NCBI GenBank assembly: GCA_036383515.1
Contig: DASVOE010000114.1
Location: forward strand, 36,520-100,519
DNA: 64,000 nucleotides
Source: CADEDV01 sp036383515
GTDB lineage: Bacteria > Bacteroidota > Bacteroidia > Chitinophagales > Chitinophagaceae
Direction of reading: 5' to 3'
Of this stretch, positions 47,098 through 55,670 are shown one piece after another. The translations under genes were made by a program, and so were the position numbers. Positions within the stretch are counted from its first letter, which is position 1, and every line of letters begins with the position of its first letter. The notes under the pieces are model-generated. The model was not told the origin of the DNA. It searched no databases and saw nothing but the letters and a program-made list of their open reading frames with translations.

Positions 47098-47734
47098 TTA
47101 AGGCTTGCCAGTCACCTTCTTTTTTAGGTCCCGAAGGTTTTCCATCTCCTGCTCAATGATCAGTTGAACGTCCAGTTTTACCTGCATATAATTATCCAAG
47201 ATCTCGTGTTCAGTAACTTTCCGGATAACAGGTATATCTTTATAGGTAGCTTCCTCTGCTTTTAATTGGTGTACGTCATTTTGAAATTTTCGAATGAAAT
47301 ATCTTCAGTTCGATCGGGCAATGCGGGTCATCGGCTATCATACCTACAAATTCACCGCTTGAAAGAGAAGCAATACGTGATGTTGGAATGGCCAATTCCA
47401 GTTGCTTGCTTTTACTGATTGACGTATCAGTTCTGTTAATAGAAACACTTTCCCGATCCTGCATAATCTTCCCGAAACGTTCGGATAACTGTTTAGCTGT
47501 ATCTCCAGTAACCTGACCGCTAATAACATTCCCGACAATGTTCATAATAACCTCCGCCTGTTCTCTGCCATAATCCTTCTTCAGTTGGCTAAAATCTTGT
47601 ACAGCCAACGTAGTCGCCACTTTATTGGATCGGGCTGTGGCGATTAAACTGTCAATGCCATTGAAATAAACAGTAGGAAACTCATCAAACAGCAGGCTGC
47701 TCTTTTGCTGACCTTTCTCTATTGACGAGTTTAA
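47098..47734 (-). pseudogene. Frameshifted C-terminal remnant of a TraG/MobC-type coupling protein
   Basis: The minus strand from 47734 reads SSLLFDEFPTVYFNGIDS (Walker B region), TARSNKVATTLAVQDFSQLKKDYG, GNVISGQVTGDTAKQLSERFGK and LSSGEFVGMIADDP, the C-terminal ATPase half of the TraG family coupling proteins of Bacteroidota conjugative elements. After ELKIFHSKISK a TGA ends the frame at 47276. Shifting by one base, the expected tail continues as NDVHQLKAEEATYKDIPVIR to a TAA at 47098. The 5' half, with Walker A and membrane segments, is absent. The gene is therefore dead twice over: truncation and frameshift. Confidence 0.88.
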
Positions 47735-47917
47735 TCAACCGCGAAATAAAAAGTGATAATACTGCGCCATAGATTCCTCGCCATTACCCTCCTCAATTCG
47801 CTCAGTCATCTTATTATCTATTAGCTCTTTCAATAACGCCTGCATCTGGATTACTTCAGTTTCCAATGCTTTAATACGACTCTCAATTGAAATGTCATTT
47901 CCTTTACTCATAATCAT
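47735..47917 (-). CDS. Short coiled-coil ORF after the recombinase, probably a fragment
   Basis: Sixty codons starting 10 nt after the recombinase stop (MIMSKGNDISIESRIKALET...). The N-terminal 40 residues are a good amphipathic helix with heptad-like Leu and Ile, as found at the start of small HTH/excisionase-type proteins encoded beside integrases. The end, SMAQYYHFLFRG, looks unrelated. Its stop codon abuts the TraG remnant in the same frame, so the C-terminus is probably a junction product. It could be expressed, but a function is unlikely. Confidence 0.4.
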   Translation of the reverse strand: MIMSKGNDISIESRIKALETEVIQMQALLKELIDNKMTERIEEGNGEESMAQYYHFLFRG

Positions 47918-47927
47918 GCGTTTTTAC

Positions 47928-48773
47928 TTAGATTTTTACTTTCCCAGATGCCTTTATCTTCACATTGTCGGACACCTTTGCATAAATCTGTGTAGTGCTT
48001 ACATTCTTGTGATTTAGCATTTTGCTTACAACGTAAATATCTTCTCCACCTGAAATCATATTTGTAGCATAAGTATGCCTGAAATTGTGATACGTAATAT
48101 CTTTATCAATGCCCGCATCCAGACACCATTCTTTCACAATTTTTCTGGTGCGGTCATAGTCGAGTCCGTCAAAGATTAAATCGTCATCATCACCTCTCTC
48201 GCCCATTAGATCTATTGCCTGCTGACTAATGTAGTGTTTGAAAGGTCGTCTCGGCTTAGGATCGATAATTAAGAAATACCAGGCATTTAATTTTTTAGAA
48301 TAATGCAGCAGTTTCCACTTCAAAATCTCAACAGCTCCAAACCGGAACCCGGTTACTATAGCAAACATTGATGCACGATACACCAATTCATCCTGGCATG
48401 GGGTGTTCTTTAGTTGTTCGATCTCATCTTCATCTAAAAAATCCCTTTCCCGCTCCTCATTCTTAATCCGGTCAATTTTCAGGGTATAATCCTCTGGGAG
48501 ATAGTTGTCTTTAAAAGCTTTTTCAACGATAAGGCAAAACTTATCAAAATAAGATGATGCCGAGTTGACATCGAGTTTATCGAATCTTGATTTTAATGTA
48601 TTGGTCGTTAGCAAAAAATCCTTAAACTTATCCAGCATGATTAGGTCGCCGGATAGTTTATTGTCTAAGCTAATTTGAATTCCCGTTAAAGATTTTTCTA
48701 CTTCTTTTAATGCATGATAATGTCTTGCATTAGTAATGATCGTATTTTCTGTTTGAACCTGTCCCTGCAGCAC
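47928..48773 (-). pseudogene. Tyrosine recombinase (integrase) lacking its N-terminal region
   Basis: 281 codons from a GTG at 48773. The core-binding domain (about 15-95) and the full catalytic domain are present, with the expected residues: Arg144 in TGFRFG, His229 and Arg232 in YHNFRH, His255 in LNHKNV and the nucleophile Tyr264 in TTQIYAKV. Bacteroidota element integrases of this type usually have about 120-130 further residues in front (the arm-binding domain). Here the frame runs instead straight into the duplicated acylase start at 48776. The fused upstream ORF, from 48961, uses the acylase frame and reads out of frame into the recombinase. The catalytic part may be intact but no proper start remains. 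Confidence 0.82.
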
Positions 48774-48775
48774 TG

Positions 48776-49036
48776 CATCAACCCAAATACAGCATCCGTA
48801 TCTGTTTTACCATAGATATGAGGAATGCCCCAGCGATCTCTTATAATGGTAACTCTTTGTGCCAGCTCTTTATAGCTACTATTCTCTTCTTTTTTATGTA
48901 ACGATGAGCAAGCAACCGGAAGGATTATAATTACTAAGAATAGAAACTTCATGGACAGCATTATTTCATATACAAGTTAAGTATTCTATTTTTCCAGAAA
49001 TTCAGCAGGCGTTCAAATGAAGGCTGCAAAATCAAG
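48776..49036 (-). pseudogene. Truncated second copy of the penicillin acylase gene start
   Basis: The minus strand from ATG at 48961 encodes the same lipoprotein signal and alpha-subunit start (LPVACSSLHKKEENSSYKEL, RDRWGIPHIYGKTD) as the complete gene at 5696-7885. Identity continues about 75 nt upstream of the start. It stops at 48776, where the recombinase sequence begins. About 62 acylase codons remain, with two visible residue changes near the end. The promoter region is included, so it could transcribe the truncated recombinase. Confidence 0.9.
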
Positions 49037-49141
49037 AGCAGAAGAGGCATTCACAGGTGAAAAATACCCCTAAATAGGGGGCCAAAGCTTCCGGGGAATA
49101 TTGAAACTTAGCAGTACAGTTTAACTACTAAAACAACTATT

Positions 49142-49792
49142 ATGAACACGAAGCTATTTTTCCAGGTCACCGCTATCACTTTTTTAGCGGCATGCAATAA
49201 CCCACCCGACAACACGAAAATAAAGCATCCGGAAGTTGGCAACCTTTGTGAGATTGTCAGCACTGAAAAAATAAGACAGGCCATCAACTCCGGCAGTCAG
49301 CAACCGATACTGTTGAATATCTACCCGGGTAAATTGACCAATGATAACAGTAAGGGTGACTTTGAATTGCTTGTCCTGTTCCATGACAGCACAAGTAACC
49401 AGCAGGTAAACCTTAACGGCAATCCCAAAACGGACGTCAATAACCTGCTGTTGAATTATGTAAATTTTATGCATGAAACCAATCAGCCGGAAAATAAACT
49501 TGCTTATGGTTACTATCTTACCATTGATAGTCTTTTTGCGTTCAGCACACAGCAACTAAATGTTTGTGTGAAGCCAATGAATTTAACCTCGTGGGTTTGT
49601 TCGGACGAGGAAATGCAAGAACCCGATTCCGCCGGTAAGTGCCCACCCGACTGTTGCCCGCAAATACTCTCCAGGTCGACTAACCCGCCCCAGGCTGTAA
49701 CAACGCCTGAAACCGGTATCGGCGGTTTACTCTATTCTTCTTTTATGAAAAGAACCATTGCCGATGTGTACAGGAAAGGGAAGACAAAATAA
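49142..49792 (+). CDS. Lipoprotein of unknown function upstream of a two-component system
   Basis: A 216-residue lipoprotein with lipobox LAAC (Cys18) after a hydrophobic signal. The mature protein has an Ile/Asn-rich alpha/beta body (PILLNIYPGKLTNDNSKGDF) and a Cys-rich C-terminal part (VCSDEEM, CPPDCC). No family is recognised. It is followed after 37 nt by the membrane protein gene of the two-component cluster, so it may be a sensory accessory or a surface protein transcribed with it. Upstream lies the end of the acylase duplication. Confidence 0.72.
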   Translation: MNTKLFFQVTAITFLAACNNPPDNTKIKHPEVGNLCEIVSTEKIRQAINSGSQQPILLNIYPGKLTNDNSKGDFELLVLFHDSTSNQQVNLNGNPKTDVNNLLLNYVNFMHETNQPENKLAYGYYLTIDSLFAFSTQQLNVCVKPMNLTSWVCSDEEMQEPDSAGKCPPDCCPQILSRSTNPPQAVTTPETGIGGLLYSSFMKRTIADVYRKGKTK

Positions 49793-49829
49793 ATATTTTT
49801 ATGTACCGGTTCTGGTGGTTGCATAAGCA

Positions 49830-50483
49830 ATGAATATATATACAAGAATATACCTGGTATTGGCGGTCATTACGTTGATCACCTATCTAAGCGGTTTTCA
49901 CCGGAAGAAATGGTATGGCAAAATGGTGATCCTTCACCTTGTGTTATGCCTGACCACCACGGTGACAGCTATAGCATTGATAAAATACGGGCATTTCAGG
50001 AACAACCTTTTTGTTTTTCATATTGCAACCCCCATCGAGTACGCCATTTTTGCCATGCTTTATGCAAATGTGATCGTGAACAGTAAGCTAAAAAAGTATA
50101 TCATCTATTCCATACCGGCCTTTGCCCTGTTGTGTATTCTTTTTTTTCTTGTTGTTCAGCCTTTAACGGTAAATAATTCCTATGTCGTAATGATCGAATC
50201 AATCATTATGGTGGGGCTGTCTCTTTATTTTCTCCGGCAACTGTTATTATTGCAGCAGGTAGAGAGCCTGAACAGCTTCCCTATGTTTTGGATATGTGTT
50301 GCCATACTTTTTTATTTTGTCGGGAGTCTCGTTATCGAAGGCATGCTGAACTACCTTATGCGGCACTCCATGGAACTGGCCAGGAAAACGTACCGGGTAG
50401 GCTATATTTTTAAGTACCTTCTCTTTCTATTATTTATAGTGGGAGCTTTCAGTTCAAGGCGACAATCTAAAGAAGCAGCATGA
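49830..50483 (+). CDS. Polytopic membrane protein upstream of the histidine kinase
   Basis: A 217-residue protein with about six or seven hydrophobic segments (for example YLVLAVITLITYL, MVILHLVLCLTTTVTAIALI, IIYSIPAFALLCILFFLVV, FWICVAILFYFVGSLVI). No named family is recognised; similar short integral proteins often precede NarL-type kinase genes in Bacteroidota. Its stop overlaps the kinase start (ATGA at 50480-50483). Because the kinase itself has one membrane helix and no large sensor domain, this protein may provide the sensing part. That is inference. Confidence 0.75.
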   Translation: MNIYTRIYLVLAVITLITYLSGFHRKKWYGKMVILHLVLCLTTTVTAIALIKYGHFRNNLFVFHIATPIEYAIFAMLYANVIVNSKLKKYIIYSIPAFALLCILFFLVVQPLTVNNSYVVMIESIIMVGLSLYFLRQLLLLQQVESLNSFPMFWICVAILFYFVGSLVIEGMLNYLMRHSMELARKTYRVGYIFKYLLFLLFIVGAFSSRRQSKEAA

Positions 50484-51292
50484 AAGAAGACAGTAGCGAT
50501 ATCATTATTATGATCGTGAGCGGCACAGCTGTGCTGTTGATCCTGGTGGGGTTTATCATCTCGTTTTCGTTCTTATATAAAAACCGCCAGGTAAAATACC
50601 AGCGTGAAATGGAATCGGTGATCCAACACTATAACCAGGAAATATTGAAAACGCAACTTGAAATACGGGAACAAACACTCAAGTACATTGCTGAAGAAAT
50701 TCATGATAATGTCGGACAGGTGCTTTCACTGGCCGTATTAAATCTTAGTGCAATTGAACTCAGTGATACAACCAAAGCACATCAACGAATAGAAAGAATA
50801 ACCGGGCTCGTGGAAAAATCTGTAGCGGACTTGCGCAATCTTTCGAAAGCAATGGACTATGAAAACATTAATCAACTCGGTCTTGCAGCAGCTATTGCGT
50901 TTGAACTGGAAATGCTGGAAAAAACGGGGATGTACAAAACAAGTTTTACCCTGTCGGGGCAGGAAACAAAATTGACCGGATCAAGAGAGATCGTTATCTA
51001 CCGGATCATCCAGGAATCGATCAACAATGTCATTAAGCATGCGAAAGCCACTACTGTCAGTATCTGCCTGAAATATTCACCTGCCTCGCTTATCCTCCAG
51101 GTGATTGACAATGGCATAGGCATTAGCGACTCCGGACCCGTCCCTCATGAAATGCAAAAAACAGGTTCAGGTATTCGCAATATGAAAAACCGTGCGGAAA
51201 TGATCGGGGCCTTACTGATAATACAAAGTGAGCAGGGTAAAGGCACCTGCATCCATTTAAATGTACCCCTTACTATCGATTCATTGCGTTAA
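50480..51292 (+). CDS. Sensor histidine kinase, HisKA_3/NarX type
   Basis: A 270-residue kinase with one N-terminal membrane helix (about 8-32) and a short coiled linker. The H box EEIHDNVGQVLSLAVLNL contains the phospho-acceptor His75. The HATPase domain shows an N box (ESINNVIKHA), G1 (DNGIGIS) and G2 (GSGIRNMKNRAEMIGA). There is no periplasmic sensor domain, so the signal must come through the membrane helix or a partner, most simply the membrane protein encoded just upstream. The cognate regulator starts 12 nt downstream. Confidence 0.92.
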   Translation: MKEDSSDIIIMIVSGTAVLLILVGFIISFSFLYKNRQVKYQREMESVIQHYNQEILKTQLEIREQTLKYIAEEIHDNVGQVLSLAVLNLSAIELSDTTKAHQRIERITGLVEKSVADLRNLSKAMDYENINQLGLAAAIAFELEMLEKTGMYKTSFTLSGQETKLTGSREIVIYRIIQESINNVIKHAKATTVSICLKYSPASLILQVIDNGIGISDSGPVPHEMQKTGSGIRNMKNRAEMIGALLIIQSEQGKGTCIHLNVPLTIDSLR

Positions 51293-51304
51293 AAATAAAT
51301 CTGT

Positions 51305-51973
51305 ATGGACACTATTCTTATTGCGATCGTGGATGACCACAAACTCTTTCGGGATGGTGTGGCCGAATTGATTAATGGTTTCAGCAATTACCGCGTCATT
51401 ATTGAAGCGGATAATGGTAAAGATCTTATACGACAACTGGAAACGGCCGCACAGCTACCTGATATTGTTTTGCTTGACATCAATATGAAAGAAATGGATG
51501 GGTTTCAGACTGCAGAGTGGCTTAAACAATATCATCCAGGAATAATGATACTGGCACTGTCCATGTACGAAAATGAAAATGCCATCATCCGCATGCTGAA
51601 GGCCGGCGCAAGAGGATACATACTGAAAGACATTCGAAAGAACGAGTTGGAACATGCTTTGTCATCACTGGTAACTAAAGGCTATTACTACACTGACCTT
51701 GTTACCGGCAAACTGGTGCATGCCATCCATTCATCCAATGAAACAAAACCAGGTCAGTTGGGAACTACTGTGGCACCGCTCAATGCCAGGGAAATCGAAT
51801 TTCTCAAACTGGCATGTACTGAATTAACTTATAAAGGCATTGCCGACAAAATGTACCTCAGCACACATACCATTGAAGGATACCGCGATGCATTGTTTGA
51901 AAAACTTAATATCCATAGCCGCGTAGGGCTCGTCTTGTACGCTATAAAAAACAAGATTGTCCTGGTAGACTAA
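51305..51973 (+). CDS. NarL/FixJ-type response regulator
   Basis: A 222-residue regulator. The receiver domain (1-125) has the acidic pair Asp10/Asp11 (VDDHKLF), the phosphorylation site Asp58 (LLDINM), the Ser of LALSM and the Lys of GYILKD. The LuxR-type HTH (about 155-215) reads LNAREIEFLKLACTELTYKG, IADKMYLSTHTIEGYRDALF, EKLNIHSRVGLVLYA. It is the expected partner of the upstream kinase. Targets are unknown; the divergent context and adjacency make the E/F-rich gene cluster or its regulator possible targets. Confidence 0.93.
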   Translation: MDTILIAIVDDHKLFRDGVAELINGFSNYRVIIEADNGKDLIRQLETAAQLPDIVLLDINMKEMDGFQTAEWLKQYHPGIMILALSMYENENAIIRMLKAGARGYILKDIRKNELEHALSSLVTKGYYYTDLVTGKLVHAIHSSNETKPGQLGTTVAPLNAREIEFLKLACTELTYKGIADKMYLSTHTIEGYRDALFEKLNIHSRVGLVLYAIKNKIVLVD

Positions 51974-52033
51974 GACCAGGTATTTGATACGATTAACCCA
52001 CCCACCGATTACTCAATACAGGTTGAGTATTGA
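51961..52033. promoter_or_regulatory. Overlapping inverted repeats between the response regulator and the AAA+ regulator
   Basis: CCTGGT (51961-51966) pairs with ACCAGG (51975-51980) over the regulator stop codon. TACTCAA (52010-52016) pairs with TTGAGTA (52023-52029), and TCAATAC (52013-52019) with GTATTGA (52027-52033), so the second site can fold in two alternative ways. It lies 60-85 nt before the ATG of the next gene and could be a terminator or a binding site. Confidence 0.4.
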
Positions 52034-52093
52034 TGATCCCTCCTTTGTAAATACCATCTGTTGAATTTTCTCAACTCCCTTGTTATAATAAAC

Positions 52094-53476
52094 ATGGAAA
52101 AATTCGTGACGCATATTCCCAAAACTGACTTTCATGCAAGGCAACCTGCAACTGCCATTATTTCCAGCTTGCAGGACAAAGGAATTGTTTGTTCTGAAAA
52201 TCGCGATAATGAATTTAAAACTGCAATTATAATATGGATAGAAAACGTTCAACCTGAAATTATACTGAAACACATCCGGGAACTGGGTAGCAATAATTTC
52301 CTGGTTATTGTGATCAATCTGAATATCGAAATTGCCGATACCGTCAAATGGAAATTGATCGCTGCAGGTGCAAAAGATGTTATCGACTGGCAGGATGCAG
52401 CAACAACCAGTAACATTGTTATTGCCCGGTTACACCGTTGGAAAACAATCGAAGAACTGTTGCAATCTCCTCTTGTCAGGGAAAAAATGATTGGCGATAG
52501 CCAGGCCTGGAAAAGTTTTATCCGTAAAATTATTGAAGTGGCCTATTTCACCAATGCCAACGTTCTCCTCACAGGTGAATCCGGTACCGGAAAAGAATTG
52601 ACAGCCGGATTAATTCACGAAATGGATCAGCGCAAAGAAAAGGGCAAACTGGTACTGGTTGATTGTACAACAATTGTCCCGGAACTTTTTGGCAGTGAAT
52701 TTTATGGTCATGAAAAAGGTGCATTCACCAGCGGCATTTATTCGCGGGAAGGAGCATTTGCATTAGCTAATAACGGTTCATTGTTCCTGGATGAGCTGGG
52801 AGAACTTCCTCTTACATTGCAAGCCGGGCTATTGCGTGTCATTCAGGAAAAATCGTATAAAAAAGTAGGAAGCAACACCTGGCAAAAAACAAATTTCCGC
52901 CTTGTTTGTGCAACCAATAGAGATTTGAAAGCAGGCGTCAATGACGGTCATTTTCGCAAAGACCTCTATTACAGGATAGCTTCTTCTGTATTCACGATGC
53001 CAACACTTGATGAACGACGTGAAGATATACCGGAACTAGCCCGTTATTTTTTACGTGAAGAGCTGAAAACAATCGTAGCACCTCACATAGATATCACTGC
53101 CATGAACTATCTCGTGTCGAGAGATTATCCGGGCAATATCCGGGAGTTAAAACAACTCATCAATCGCATTGCAGTACGTTATACAGGTGAAAATATTATC
53201 ACCATTGGCGATTTACCTGAAGACGAACTACCCATGGCAGAAAACCGAAAAGCCGCCTGGGATAACAGGAGCCTGACCATGCAACAATCCATACGACTTG
53301 CACTATCGAGCGGGAAAGACCTTGCTAAGATCAAAAATGATATTGCCAACCTGGCGCTTGAAACTGCGCTTGAGGATTGCAATGGCAACCTGAAATTCGC
53401 CGCGAAGAAACTCAATGTGGAAGTAAGAACGCTTCAGTATATAAGGCGAAAAAATAATGCTGGTATTCCTAACTGA
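52094..53476 (+). CDS. AAA+ enhancer-binding-type regulator with Fis HTH (NtrC family), variant GAFTGA motif
   Basis: A 460-residue regulator starting at ATG 52094; a TTG at 52061 would add 11 residues and is less likely. Numbered from that TTG, residues about 28-130 form a receiver-like alpha/beta domain without a clear phospho-acceptor. The AAA+ domain follows with Walker A GESGTGKE (172-179), Walker B SLFLDELGEL (240-249) and FRKDLYYRI. A Fis-type HTH (CNGNLKFAAKKLNVEVRTLQ) closes the protein. The sigma54-contact loop reads GAFTSG instead of GAFTGA, so activity with sigma54 is uncertain. Its end overlaps by 8 bp the convergent last gene of the E/F-rich operon, and a sigma54-like sequence precedes that operon, so it is the best candidate for its regulator. 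Confidence 0.9.
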   Translation: MEKFVTHIPKTDFHARQPATAIISSLQDKGIVCSENRDNEFKTAIIIWIENVQPEIILKHIRELGSNNFLVIVINLNIEIADTVKWKLIAAGAKDVIDWQDAATTSNIVIARLHRWKTIEELLQSPLVREKMIGDSQAWKSFIRKIIEVAYFTNANVLLTGESGTGKELTAGLIHEMDQRKEKGKLVLVDCTTIVPELFGSEFYGHEKGAFTSGIYSREGAFALANNGSLFLDELGELPLTLQAGLLRVIQEKSYKKVGSNTWQKTNFRLVCATNRDLKAGVNDGHFRKDLYYRIASSVFTMPTLDERREDIPELARYFLREELKTIVAPHIDITAMNYLVSRDYPGNIRELKQLINRIAVRYTGENIITIGDLPEDELPMAENRKAAWDNRSLTMQQSIRLALSSGKDLAKIKNDIANLALETALEDCNGNLKFAAKKLNVEVRTLQYIRRKNNAGIPN

Positions 53477-54299
53477 CGAGCCATGGATCGCGGTATTCAT
53501 TACTGACCATTTCTTCTTTTTTTTCAAAGAAAGGTTTTGTGCGATTCGATGTCTTATATTGTTTTCTACGTCCACGGTCTGTTAATCTCAGGAAATTTTC
53601 CGCCAGCATTTTTTGAAGATCTGGTTTATGTTGAGTAAGTGCGAAGATTTTTTCCAGTTCAACCTTTGGATGCAGCCAGGGGCCATCCGATCCGAATAAG
53701 ATTTTACCCGCCCCTGCTCTTTTAAATGCCATTTCAAGTAAGTCGAATCGTCTTACACCGGAAGTATCTGTATATACATTGGAATGTCTTTCCATCATGG
53801 GAATAAATGCAATTTGCGCCCGCCAGTCATCAGCAAAGCTGGAAAGATGAGGGATAATAAAATTTACATCCGGATATTCGGTTGCAAGCAATTCAATCAT
53901 GGACACCTCTCCTACCACATCATATAATACAGGGATGGAGAAATAACGGGCCGTCTCGCATATTTCTCTCGATATTCTGGCATCATGCCGGTGCACTTTG
54001 ATACCGCAAAAACCATATTCTTCAACTGCCGTTTCAACAAGACGAAAAATGCGTCCCCGATCGTGAACTGCATGTACAAATGCAAACCCGGAAAATTTTT
54101 CAGGATTGGAACTGACAATCGAAGCCACTTCCGCATTAGCTATTGAATAATCGGAATGAAAAGCAGCAAATAAGTTTATTCGTGCAATGCCTGCATTCTT
54201 TGTCCATGTCAAAAAATTTCGGAGTGGCGCCCTGGTATCCCAGGGTCCGGTCAATCCACTTCCTTTGCCTGCATGGCAATGTGCATCTATAATAAGCAT
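53469..54299 (-). CDS. Amidohydrolase (TIM-barrel metal-dependent hydrolase)
   Basis: A 276-residue protein of the Amidohydrolase_2 type. The metal-binding DAHCH motif sits at residues 5-9, a further GIKVHRHD in the middle, HLSSFADDW near residue 150 and the late GSDGPWLHP near residue 205 that supplies the catalytic Asp. These enzymes hydrolyse or decarboxylate small cyclic or amide substrates. The last about 30 residues (KTSNRTKPFFEKKEEMVSNE) extend beyond the barrel and are highly charged. It is the last gene of the seven-gene operon and overlaps the convergent regulator gene by 8 bp. Substrate unknown. Confidence 0.85.
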   Translation of the reverse strand: MLIIDAHCHAGKGSGLTGPWDTRAPLRNFLTWTKNAGIARINLFAAFHSDYSIANAEVASIVSSNPEKFSGFAFVHAVHDRGRIFRLVETAVEEYGFCGIKVHRHDARISREICETARYFSIPVLYDVVGEVSMIELLATEYPDVNFIIPHLSSFADDWRAQIAFIPMMERHSNVYTDTSGVRRFDLLEMAFKRAGAGKILFGSDGPWLHPKVELEKIFALTQHKPDLQKMLAENFLRLTDRGRRKQYKTSNRTKPFFEKKEEMVSNEYRDPWLVS

Positions 54300-54338
54300 A
54301 CTTACTGGTTAATGTCCTGCAGTGTCAAATGAATTGTT

Positions 54339-55625
54339 TTAAGGTAGAAATACACCATAACCCCTGCTTTCCGGATCTTCATTCATCTTCATATATGTTT
54401 TGTAAAAATTGACATAGGCAGAAAAATTATCCGAATAAGGAGGAATTTTCCGTGGGATCAACATCAACGGCAACAGCACGCCTTTTTCGTAATCGGCATA
54501 GGTACCAAGGAAAGCCGAACGACAGGGTACTGCAGCGGCTACCGCAAGAGCATTCGCATAACTTCTCCATTTACCTCGTGTGAGGAACTCTTTTATTTCG
54601 AGGAATGTTCTCTTGAATTGCAACGGGAATTTTCCTGTTGCATCCATTGTCGGGAAAAATGTGTCGTCGTTTTGAAAAAAACTTGAGGCATGACCTGGTT
54701 CGAAACTAAAACTGAATTGTGTTGCATCAGGGATCGCTTTCGGATACATGGATTTGTATACCTGGTTTTTTAGAACGCGATGCAATACCTGGAAAAATGA
54801 CGATGCAAATGCGCAGCCCCAAACCCATGTAAAACTTTCAGCAGCGAATGCTTTTCTGAAATTATCCAGGTCGGCATCCGGCATGTTAGCAATTTCAAAA
54901 TCTTTGAATGTCCGTGGATCTTTATCAGCTGGGTCACGCTCCGGGCGATCATTTTCCTTCGTAAAACTGTCATAACTATTGACGAGTATGGGACCACCCA
55001 TCCAACCATGCCCAAAGAAACTCAACTCAGCTACCGAGCCAGGTTCCGTTGCGCCGATATTGATTATATACTTGTATACATCCAGCACAGACATCACATC
55101 AGGGTCGCCTTTAAAAACATAATGCTTGCCGGTTTTGCTGTAGTGCGATGGCGTAATAGCTGCATATTGTTTTAATAGTATCCAATCGAGCTTAGTCCCT
55201 ACAAGTTTGCCGGTAATTACTTTACCACTGCTAAAATCAAAAACGGTGAACCGGAGGTTTTTATCTTTTTTCAATAACCGCTTGCACCGGTTGAAGCAAT
55301 ACGTAATGAACTTGTGGGATGGACTTTCCCAATTATGTCCTGCCACTAATATTACTTGTGCACCAGCAGCGCCACTGCCCGCTTCCCATTCATTTTCAAG
55401 TTCAGTGTTTGAACGCCGCACTGGAACTCCTGATCCGGGATTTGTTTTTACATTGAGTCGTTTATTTCTCCGTTGCTTCCAGTTTTTATGTGTTCCCGGC
55501 GATTGCAATTTCTTTTCATTGCATACATGGCATGTGCAGGAAGCTTTATGACTCTTACATACGCCCAATGCGCCTGATGCAGTGAATCCCCTTTCCTGTA
55601 ATATCTGGTCTAATAAAGTTGACAT
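54339..55625 (-). CDS. Unknown protein with a possible caspase-like His/Cys arrangement
   Basis: A 428-residue protein, not matched to a named family by eye. Residues 20-36 hold a Cys cluster (C23, C30, C32, C35) that could bind zinc. A Glu-rich spacer TELENEWEAGSG follows (about 74-84). Then VILVAGHNWE opens an alpha/beta domain. Within it LSFFGHGWMGGPI (201-213) places a His (206) after a hydrophobic strand, and FTWVWGCAFASSF (265-277) places a Cys (271) after the next strand. Strand-HG and strand-C is how clan CD peptidases (caspases, CHAT) arrange their dyad. The protease idea is inference; it could also be a binding protein. It lies 45 nt after the PLP gene. Confidence 0.6.
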   Translation of the reverse strand: MSTLLDQILQERGFTASGALGVCKSHKASCTCHVCNEKKLQSPGTHKNWKQRRNKRLNVKTNPGSGVPVRRSNTELENEWEAGSGAAGAQVILVAGHNWESPSHKFITYCFNRCKRLLKKDKNLRFTVFDFSSGKVITGKLVGTKLDWILLKQYAAITPSHYSKTGKHYVFKGDPDVMSVLDVYKYIINIGATEPGSVAELSFFGHGWMGGPILVNSYDSFTKENDRPERDPADKDPRTFKDFEIANMPDADLDNFRKAFAAESFTWVWGCAFASSFFQVLHRVLKNQVYKSMYPKAIPDATQFSFSFEPGHASSFFQNDDTFFPTMDATGKFPLQFKRTFLEIKEFLTRGKWRSYANALAVAAAVPCRSAFLGTYADYEKGVLLPLMLIPRKIPPYSDNFSAYVNFYKTYMKMNEDPESRGYGVFLP

Positions 55626-55670
55626 ACAAAATGTGTTAACGATTTTATTCAGGCCGTCCTGGTTAATTCA

